Origin: CAZFBR01 sp035353495 [NCBI: uncultured bacterium]
GTDB lineage: Bacteria > DAOPZR01
Direction of reading: 5' to 3'
Assembly (NCBI GenBank): GCA_964517215.1
Contig: CAZFBR010000044.1
Location: 1 to 19,565, forward strand
Length of the DNA: 19,565 bases
Of the stretch, positions 13,909 to 19,565 are shown one piece after another (position 1 is the first letter of the stretch; every line of letters starts with the position of its first letter). Position numbers and translations under genes: made by a program. A model generated the notes under the pieces. It was not told the origin of the DNA, ran no database searches, and saw only the letters and a program-made list of their open reading frames with translations.

Positions 13909-15024
13909 TTACACCTTTGTAGCGCACGGGTTATGCACATCCGCACACAAGCCGATGATTTCGTTTTCTATGCCTGTAATATTGGCGCGTGCGTCAAACC
14001 GCTCCTCCGCCCGGGCCCGGCCGCGCCTGGACAAATCAGCGGCTACTTCTTTTTCCGTAAGAACTTGCAACAATGCCTCAGCCAGCGCACTGCTGTCGCG
14101 TTCGGGAACCAGCAATCCCGCATCACCCACCATTTCCGCAATCGCCCCGGAGCGGGTCGCCACCACCGGCGTACCGCAGGCCATGCTCTGCAGATTGGCC
14201 ATGCCCACCTGCTCCGCCCAACCACGCATGGTAATGGACGGGACGCACGTCGCCAGCGCGTTCTGGAACAGACCGGGCATCTCGCGGTTGGGAAGCATAC
14301 CCAGCAGCACCACAGCATCAGCCAGCGCATGCCGGGCACGAAAACGCGCAATGACATCGCGCAGCGGACCATCGCCCGCGAGCAGCAGCCGCAAATGCGG
14401 GAGTTCCCGCCGCACCCGCGCAAACGCCTCCAGCAGATAGTGAATCCCCTTCTCCTCTTCGAGACGGCCAACAAACAGTATGTAATCACTCCGCTGGCCG
14501 CAGGTCGGGCTGAATTCGCGCAGATCAACCCCCCAGGTGCCGTACAGCCGCTGTCGAACCTTCGCCGCCGGCACCCCCGCGTCGCGCAGCAGCTGCGCCG
14601 CGCCGGCATTGACCGCATAAACCAACTGGGCCCGGGCGGCGTACCAGCGCAGGTAGCCCGCCATCAGCTTTCCCCCCACCGCGCCGAATTTCTCCGCCAG
14701 CGGCCGGTTCTCCAGCACGGGAAAAAAGAGCGGCACCCCCGCCACCGCCAGCTGCGCGGTGGCAAGACAGACCGGGAGCGACGGTGGAAACCAGGTCGGC
14801 TCGCATCCCTGCACCAGCGCCGGCCTGAGTTCGCGCAGCTGGCGCAGCAGGTCATACGCCCCGGCATAGCGGTGTTCCCGCCCGTGCCAATCGTCCGCGC
14901 CAACGTCGCCCAGGGCTTCATGATAAAAATGGTGCACCGTCAACCGGGAAAAGAACCGCAGCGGATCGTGCAGATCGCGCCGCAACTGCGGGCTGACAAT
15001 GGCCACTATCGGATTCGCTGCCAT
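13909..15024 (-). CDS. Family 4 glycosyltransferase (GT-B fold)
   Basis: 371-residue cytosolic or membrane-associated retaining glycosyltransferase. The N-terminal half is the acceptor domain. The C-terminal half has the nucleotide-sugar-binding features YILFVGRLEEEKGIHYLLEAF (180-201, conserved Arg and Lys), LLLAGDGP (213-220) and MACGTPVVATRSGAIAEMV (281-299). The usual E-x7-E pair appears as E271-x7-Q279, so the second Glu is replaced by Gln. It has no ribosome site, but a promoter places the transcript start at the ATG, so a leaderless mRNA is likely. The TAA is followed directly by an A-tract and then the receiver gene's promoter. The sugar and acceptor are unknown. Confidence 0.92.
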   Translation of the reverse strand: MAANPIVAIVSPQLRRDLHDPLRFFSRLTVHHFYHEALGDVGADDWHGREHRYAGAYDLLRQLRELRPALVQGCEPTWFPPSLPVCLATAQLAVAGVPLFFPVLENRPLAEKFGAVGGKLMAGYLRWYAARAQLVYAVNAGAAQLLRDAGVPAAKVRQRLYGTWGVDLREFSPTCGQRSDYILFVGRLEEEKGIHYLLEAFARVRRELPHLRLLLAGDGPLRDVIARFRARHALADAVVLLGMLPNREMPGLFQNALATCVPSITMRGWAEQVGMANLQSMACGTPVVATRSGAIAEMVGDAGLLVPERDSSALAEALLQVLTEKEVAADLSRRGRARAEERFDARANITGIENEIIGLCADVHNPCATKV

Positions 15025-15030
15025 GCCCGC

Positions 15031-15059
15031 AGTGTACCCGCAACCGGAGCACAGGTCAA
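15031..15059 (-). promoter_or_regulatory. Sigma70-type promoter of the GT4 gene, predicted leaderless
   Basis: On the minus strand TTGACC (15059-15054), a 17-bp spacer and TACACT (15036-15031). Only 6 nt separate the -10 from the ATG, so +1 should fall on or next to the A of the start codon (15024). Confidence 0.65.
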
Positions 15060-15118
15060 GGCCGCACCCCGCCGGTCCGGCCGCGGGTCATCCGCCACCG
15101 TTGCGGGCGGGCCGTGCA

Positions 15119-15147
15119 TTGCCGAACACCGGCAATTCGAGTATAAT
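15119..15147 (+). promoter_or_regulatory. Sigma70-type promoter of the ADTH synthase operon
   Basis: TTGCCG (15119-15124), a 17-bp spacer and TATAAT (15142-15147). The start is near 15154. AGGAG at 15166-15170 precedes the ATG by 7 nt. Confidence 0.8.
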
Positions 15148-15177
15148 TACGGCAACTGAAGCGACAGGAGAATCCCC

Positions 15178-15993
15178 ATGCAACTGGGCAAGCACATCCG
15201 GCTGGAACGCATCATGAACCGCAGCAACCGCAAGACCATCATCGTCCCGCTCGACCATGGCGTCACGGTCGGCCCCATCCCCGGGCTGATCGACCTCGCC
15301 GCCACCGTCGACGCGGTCGCCGAGGGGGGCGCCAACGCCGTGCTCGGCCACCTCGGCCTGCCGCTCTACGGCCACCGCCGGAGCGGCAAGGATATCGGGC
15401 TCATCCTCCACCTCTCCGCCAGCACCACGCTCGCGCCCGACCCGACCGCCAAGGTCCTGGTCAACGGCGTGACCCGGGCGGTCAAGATGGGCGCCGATGC
15501 GGTCAGCATCCACATCAATATCGGCGCCGGCGACGAGAAGGAAATGCTGCGCGACTTCGGCCTGGTCGCCGAGGAATGCATGGAGTGGGGGATGCCGCTC
15601 ATCGCCATGATGTACCCGCGCGGCCCGAAGATCAAGAAGGAAACCGACGTCAAAGTGGTCAAGCATGCGGCGCGCGTCGGCGCGGAGCTGGGCGCCGACC
15701 TGATCAAAACCAACTACACCGGCTCGCCCGAAAGTTTCGCCGAGGTCATCGACGGCTGTCCCGCCCCGGTGATCATCGCCGGCGGCGAGAAAATGGAAAC
15801 CGACCGTGAACTGCTCACCGTGGTGCGCGACGCCTGCGCCGCGGGCGCGGCGGGGCTTTCCATCGGGCGCAACATCTTCCAGCATCGCGACCCGGCCGCC
15901 ATCGTCCGCGCCGTCGCCGCGGTGATCCACGACGGCGCCACCGTCGATGAGGCGCTGGCGATCTGCGCCACCGCCGGGAAGCGGCGCCGCTGA
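15178..15993 (+). CDS. 2-amino-3,7-dideoxy-D-threo-hept-6-ulosonate synthase (class I aldolase, archaeal type)
   Basis: 271-residue Schiff-base aldolase. It lines up along its whole length with archaeal ADTH synthase (MJ0400 type): [74 protein letters not shown] with the likely Schiff-base Lys, APVIIAGG, and a closing [12 protein letters not shown] phosphate-binding stretch. In archaea this enzyme condenses L-aspartate semialdehyde with a sugar-phosphate-derived ketose to begin the alternative 3-dehydroquinate (aromatic amino acid) route. Its usual partner, 3-dehydroquinate synthase II, is not in the window, so fructose-bisphosphate aldolase or another DhnA/LsrF-type activity remains possible. 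It has a good promoter and ribosome site and is the first gene of a three-gene operon. Confidence 0.88.
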   Translation: MQLGKHIRLERIMNRSNRKTIIVPLDHGVTVGPIPGLIDLAATVDAVAEGGANAVLGHLGLPLYGHRRSGKDIGLILHLSASTTLAPDPTAKVLVNGVTRAVKMGADAVSIHINIGAGDEKEMLRDFGLVAEECMEWGMPLIAMMYPRGPKIKKETDVKVVKHAARVGAELGADLIKTNYTGSPESFAEVIDGCPAPVIIAGGEKMETDRELLTVVRDACAAGAAGLSIGRNIFQHRDPAAIVRAVAAVIHDGATVDEALAICATAGKRRR

Positions 15994-15995
15994 CC

Positions 15996-16634
15996 GTGCC
16001 CCGCCGCATCGCGCCGCTCGGCGGCCGCGGCGACACCGCCGCCGCCGATTGCGCGCGCTATTGCGTGCTGGCCCGCGAACTGGGCGCCAGCGACGCCCGG
16101 CCCATGGCCGCGGCCGAGGTCGTCGTCGATGAGCGCGTCACGCTGAAATGCTGCGTGCCCAAATGCTTCAGCTACAACACCTGCGCCAACTGCCCGCCGC
16201 ACGCCCCGGCCCAGGACCGCATGCGCGGCATCGTCGCGCAATATCGCCACGCCGTTGCCCTGCGCCTGGCAGTGCCGGCCGCGGTCATCGTGCGCGACCG
16301 GGCGACGATCGCCGAACGGGTGGCGGCCTATCAGGCGCTCTTTGCCATCGTCGACCGGGTCGAAAGCGCCGCCTTTTACGACGGGCACTATCTGGCAGTC
16401 GGGTTCGGCGCCGGGAGCTGCCGCAGCACCTTCTGCGGCACGCAGCCGTGCGCCGTGCTGGCGGGAACCAAATGCCGCCGCGCACTGAAGGCGCGCCCGT
16501 CGCTCGAGGCGGTGGGCATTGACGCCTTCCGGCTGGCGGCCGGGCTCGGCTGGGAGATGCACCCGATCGGCAGTGACGCCGCTGCGGCGGAGATCCCCGG
16601 CGGCAATCTGCTCGGCCTGGTGCTCGTCGCATGA
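15996..16634 (+). CDS. DUF2284 cysteine-rich, predicted metal-binding protein
   Basis: 212 residues. Two cysteine clusters are arranged as in the DUF2284 family: C52, C53, C57, C63 and C66 (ending ANCPPHAP), and C142, C147, C152 and C160 followed by RRALKARPSLEAVGID, the family's best-conserved tail motif. The clusters probably hold a metal or Fe-S centre; the molecular function is not known. The start is a GTG two bases after the aldolase stop codon, and the stop overlaps the next gene's ATG (ATGA, 16631-16634), so all three genes are translationally linked. The GTG is the only start near the junction. Confidence 0.87.
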   Translation: MPRRIAPLGGRGDTAAADCARYCVLARELGASDARPMAAAEVVVDERVTLKCCVPKCFSYNTCANCPPHAPAQDRMRGIVAQYRHAVALRLAVPAAVIVRDRATIAERVAAYQALFAIVDRVESAAFYDGHYLAVGFGAGSCRSTFCGTQPCAVLAGTKCRRALKARPSLEAVGIDAFRLAAGLGWEMHPIGSDAAAAEIPGGNLLGLVLVA

Positions 16635-17836
16635 CCGTCCCGACCACGACTGCCGGCGGAGCCGCGAGCGCTCCCGCCACGATCTTTGCCGTCGATGATG
16701 ATCCCATTATCCTGACCCTGCTGGAGCATCTGCTGCGCACACAGGGGCACCGGCCGCAGCTCTTTCGTGACGCCGCAGACCTGCTGGCGGCACTGGAGCA
16801 TACGGTGCCCGCTCTCATCATCACCGACCTCAACATGCCGGACACGGACGGCATGGCCCTGTTGCGGGAAATCAGCCGCCGCGCCCTGCCGGTGCCGGTG
16901 GTCATGCTCACCGGTGCCAACGATTTGTCCACCGCGCTCGCCGCCATTCATGCGGGCGCAGCGGATTACCTCACCAAGCCATTCACCCCGGAACGGCTCG
17001 ACGAAGTGCTGACCCGGGTGCTGCGCCTCGCCCGGCTTGAGCAGGACAACAAACGCTATCTGGAAGAACTGCGCCAGCGCGATGCGCTGATGCAGGAAGA
17101 GCTGAAAACCGCCCGCGCCATCCAGCAGCACAGCTTTCCCGCCACAGTGCCGCAGTTTCCCGGCTTCACCTTCGGCATGGCGCTGTATCCCTCGCTGGCG
17201 ATCGGCGGCGACCTGATCGACTTTTATCCGGGCGAATCCGGGCGGAACGGCCGGCTCGGCATCATGGTCGCCGACATCGCCGGACACGGTGTCGCCGCCG
17301 CGCTGCTCACCATGCTGTTCAAATCCACCGCCGCCGAGATCTTCCGCACCGCCGCCACCCCGGCCGCGGGCATGACCGAGCTCAATCGCCGGCTGGCCAC
17401 TGACTTCCCCGAAAGCCACTTTGCCTGCGCCACCTACCTCGAACTGACCGCCGGCAGCCGCACCATACGGTTCGCCCGCGGCAGCCAGGAACCGCTGCTG
17501 CTGTTGCCGGCGCACGGCGCCATCAGCGAATACACCGACGGGGGAACACCCCCGGGGATGTTTGCTCCCGACGAGATGGGCGACATCAGCTACACCGACC
17601 AGGAGCTGACCCTGGCCCCCGGCGACACCCTGCTCCTCTACACCGACGGCGTCAGCGAGGCGCTCAGTCCCGGGCACACCATGCTCGGACCGGAAACCCT
17701 GCAGCGCTGGATCAGCGAACGTCGTGCCCTGCCCCCGGCCGAGCTGGTGCGTGAGCTCCACACGCGCGTCACCGGCTTCACCGGCACCACCCGGTTCGAG
17801 GACGATTTCACCATTCTCGCCCTGCGCGCCGAATAG
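16631..17836 (+). CDS. Response regulator with PP2C-type (RsbU/SpoIIE) phosphatase output
   Basis: 401 residues. The receiver domain (about 15-130) has D22-D24, phospho-acceptor D66 (IITDLNMP), T94 and K116. A charged coiled coil follows (about 138-170). The phosphatase domain (about 175-400) has the metal-binding motifs GGDLIDF, VADIAGHGVAAALL, LLYTDGVSEA and FEDDFTIL, all intact. Such proteins dephosphorylate Ser/Thr-phosphorylated anti-sigma-factor antagonists when their receiver is phosphorylated, so the output is probably a partner-switching pathway. No anti-sigma factor or antagonist gene is in the window. The ATG overlaps the DUF2284 stop codon. Confidence 0.95.
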   Translation: MTVPTTTAGGAASAPATIFAVDDDPIILTLLEHLLRTQGHRPQLFRDAADLLAALEHTVPALIITDLNMPDTDGMALLREISRRALPVPVVMLTGANDLSTALAAIHAGAADYLTKPFTPERLDEVLTRVLRLARLEQDNKRYLEELRQRDALMQEELKTARAIQQHSFPATVPQFPGFTFGMALYPSLAIGGDLIDFYPGESGRNGRLGIMVADIAGHGVAAALLTMLFKSTAAEIFRTAATPAAGMTELNRRLATDFPESHFACATYLELTAGSRTIRFARGSQEPLLLLPAHGAISEYTDGGTPPGMFAPDEMGDISYTDQELTLAPGDTLLLYTDGVSEALSPGHTMLGPETLQRWISERRALPPAELVRELHTRVTGFTGTTRFEDDFTILALRAE

Positions 17837-17997
17837 CCGCGCTCCCGTCCGCCGCCGGCGCCGTCAGCGCCCGCGCTTCAGCAGCATGCGCCGCAGCGAC
17901 GCCGTTTCCCGGTCGCCCGTCCCCGGCAAGGCAAACCACCGCCGTCCGGCCGGCATCCTGCATTCACACCCGCGCAGATAACTTGTGAGCCGTGTCG

Positions 17998-18915
17998 CTA
18001 AAGGAAGGGCAGGCTGCGCGTGCCGACCTCGTCCACGCCGCTGGCGAACATCTGCTCGGTTTCCAGCATGGCCTGGATGTTGTCGATGCCCACCGGCAGG
18101 TCGGCGCCCGGGCGCAGCAGCAGGATCAGGCCGCTGTCGCGATTGAGCGGGCCCGGGTTGGCGGCGAACCGCACCAGATCGAGATGCGGCAGACCCGTAT
18201 CGATGATGAGATAATCAAACCGGTCCTTCTGCAGCAGGGTGCGGGCGGTGAAGAGCGTCTCCGCCTGCGCCACCCGGTGGTTGGCCGGACGGCCGGCCAG
18301 CCACTCGCACAACTCCCTGCCCAGCTTGCGGTCGTCACTGATGAGCAGCAGCCGCTTCCCGGCAGCCGTCGTTTTCCCCGTCTCGACCAGTTCCGACTTG
18401 CGCACCGGTCGCACGAAAACCCGGTTGCAGTTGCTGTCGAACAACACCTTCAGCCCGTGCCGGTGCCCGACACTCTCGCTGATCACCGGGATCCGGTAGG
18501 AGGCAAGCATGTCGCGGGCGATGGCCACATTTTCGTCGCCGATATGCGAATCGCGGATGCTGCTCACCACCGCGCCACCGCCGAACAGCTTCGCCGTGAG
18601 CTGGGTCGGGTCAGGATCGAACGCCAGCATGCCGTTGATCAGGGCGGGGATCGCCATCGTGCCGTACTTGAGCGCACCGCTGTCGTCTTCGCTCACCTGC
18701 CGGTGGCCGGGCAGGTCGGGGAGCATGTAATGGTTCATGCCGCCGAAATCGAACCGGCGGTTGAACAGGGTCACCGACACACAGGACCCCAGCACCGTCG
18801 TAAACCGGCAGGGCGACCAGCTCACCTGTGATTCCCCGGGCAGGATGAACCTGACCGGGACCCCGGGCGCCGGCGCCGGCACCGCCCCTTCAGCCACGGT
18901 CCGCCCGCGCGGCAC
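17998..18915 (-). CDS. cheD: CheD-type chemoreceptor deamidase fused to a degenerate receiver domain
   Basis: 305 residues. The N-terminal half (about 20-170) is CheD: TTVLGSCVSVTL with catalytic C45 and nearby T39/T40, GGMNHYMLP with H62, KYGTMAIPALI, AKLFGGGAVV and IGDENVAIA. CheD deamidates glutamines of chemoreceptors and can bind CheC. The C-terminal half (about 186-300) looks like a receiver: S193-D194-D195 and D239 sit where the acid pocket and phosphorylation site should be (YLIIDTGLPHLDL), but the conserved Thr/Ser and Lys are not evident. The start is uncertain: 18915 is a GTG with no good ribosome site, and another GTG at 18897 is possible. It lies directly downstream of a chemoreceptor gene on the same strand, its expected substrate. 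Confidence 0.87.
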   Translation of the reverse strand: MPRGRTVAEGAVPAPAPGVPVRFILPGESQVSWSPCRFTTVLGSCVSVTLFNRRFDFGGMNHYMLPDLPGHRQVSEDDSGALKYGTMAIPALINGMLAFDPDPTQLTAKLFGGGAVVSSIRDSHIGDENVAIARDMLASYRIPVISESVGHRHGLKVLFDSNCNRVFVRPVRKSELVETGKTTAAGKRLLLISDDRKLGRELCEWLAGRPANHRVAQAETLFTARTLLQKDRFDYLIIDTGLPHLDLVRFAANPGPLNRDSGLILLLRPGADLPVGIDNIQAMLETEQMFASGVDEVGTRSLPFL

Positions 18916-18931
18916 CCGCCGCCGACAGCAA

Positions 18932-18957
18932 GGCGGCGCCCGTCACCGGACGCCGCC
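18932..18957 (-). terminator. Possible terminator after the chemoreceptor gene
   Basis: Inverted repeat GGCGGCG (18932-18938) / CGCCGCC (18951-18957) with a 12-nt loop. On the minus strand it is followed by TTGCTGT, a poor U-tract. It sits between the chemoreceptor and cheD, so it may reduce rather than stop read-through. Confidence 0.4.
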
Positions 18958-18971
18958 CTGATGCGCGCATC

Positions 18972-19565
18972 TTAGAATTCCTTGAAGTTCTCGTCATCCA
19001 GCGGAATCACTTCCTTGGGCGATGGCCGTTTGGCCGCCGGCTGCGGCCGTTTCGCTTTCGCCGCCGCCGGTTTTGCCTTGGCTCTCGGCGCCGGATTCAG
19101 CGTTGCCGCTGACACCTCCATCGCCTTCCCCTCGACCAGCGCCACCAGCGTCTGCACGGTTTCACGCACCGCCACCGCCTGGCTCGCCATTTCCTCCGCC
19201 GCCGAGGCGCTTTCCTCGGCATTGGCCGCCACGCTCTGCGTCACCTTGTCCATTTCGCCAACCGCGGCGTTGATCTGGTTGATCCCCTGCGCCTGCTCGC
19301 GCGAGGCGTTGGCAATCTCCTCGACCAGGTTCGCCACCTTCTGCGCGTTGCTGGTGATGGCCTGCAGCCCGTCCGCCACCCCGTTGACCTTGCCCAACCC
19401 CTCGTTGACCTTGGTCACCGCCGTTTCAATCAGTCCGCCCGTGTCGCGCGCCGCCGTCGCCGCCCGCTGCGCCAGGTTGCGCACTTCCTCCGCCACCACC
19501 GCGAAGCCCTTGCCGTGCTCGCCCGCCCGCGCCGCTTCAACCGCCGCATTCAGCGCCAACAGATT
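18972..19565 (-). CDS. Methyl-accepting chemotaxis protein, C-terminal part (runs off right edge)
   Basis: The last 197 residues of a chemoreceptor; the frame is open to the window edge. The hairpin tip that contacts CheA/CheW is visible ([20 protein letters not shown], then [11 protein letters not shown]). The returning helix follows, with likely methylation or deamidation sites around [14 protein letters not shown]. After the signalling domain comes a Lys/Ala/Pro-rich flexible tail of about 40 residues, ending in NFKEF at the C-terminus. That fits the aromatic-x-x-aromatic pattern of CheR/CheB docking pentapeptides (NWETF in E. coli). The sensor and membrane parts lie outside the window. 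cheD is next on the same strand. Confidence 0.95.
   Translation of the reverse strand, partial: NLLALNAAVEAARAGEHGKGFAVVAEEVRNLAQRAATAARDTGGLIETAVTKVNEGLGKVNGVADGLQAITSNAQKVANLVEEIANASREQAQGINQINAAVGEMDKVTQSVAANAEESASAAEEMASQAVAVRETVQTLVALVEGKAMEVSAATLNPAPRAKAKPAAAKAKRPQPAAKRPSPKEVIPLDDENFKEF

Noticed and set aside
17864-17956. Possible 30-residue Arg-rich peptide (minus strand) downstream of cheD
   Set aside because: Starts with ATG and ends in TGA, but has no usable ribosome site and no recognisable similarity; a frame this short is expected by chance in GC-rich DNA. I see nothing else in the 161-bp gap at 17837-17997.

Overview
This 19.6 kb window comes from a high-GC Gram-negative-type bacterium. 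It has an OmpA-like envelope protein, a sigma54 regulator with its promoter, a chemoreceptor and CheD, DUF2723 and TMEM43 membrane proteins, and an archaeal-type ADTH synthase. That mix and the dispersed GGGGACAGTATACT-type repeats would suit a member of the PVC group (Lentisphaerae-like) or a deltaproteobacterium-like lineage. This is an inference from gene content only; nothing here fixes the taxon. No tRNA, rRNA, CRISPR array or transposase gene was seen.

Left part (1-4331): a two-component system, made of a histidine kinase cut by the left edge and an NtrC-family activator. It is followed by a well-formed sigma54 promoter (2476-2491) with a palindromic enhancer candidate upstream. The promoter faces a small CheR N-terminal-domain protein and a secreted OmpA-VWA protein, so the stretch reads as one self-contained signalling module that controls an envelope protein. 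In the kinase frame, the residues at the very left edge look like the start of thiamine-phosphate synthase.

Middle part (4332-10333): an orphan protein with a Ca-loop-like motif (+). Then, on the minus strand, come a small membrane protein, PncC/CinA-C and a DUF2723 glycosyltransferase, an SDR oxidoreductase, and a TMEM43-like membrane protein with its own promoter and terminator.

Helicase segment (10313-13344): a DinG-type Fe-S helicase with an HRDC-like C-terminus. The gene and its promoter are bracketed by inverted copies of a 29-bp repeat; a third copy lies at 4307-4331.

Right part (13414-19565): a stand-alone receiver protein behind a perfect-consensus sigma70 promoter, and a GT4 glycosyltransferase whose promoter predicts a leaderless mRNA. 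Diverging from it is a tight operon of ADTH synthase, a DUF2284 cysteine-rich protein and a REC-PP2C phosphatase. Converging on that are CheD fused to a degenerate receiver and the C-terminal part of a chemoreceptor ending in a CheR/CheB-docking-type pentapeptide. Signal transduction (two-component, chemotaxis adaptation, PP2C output) is the dominant theme of the window.
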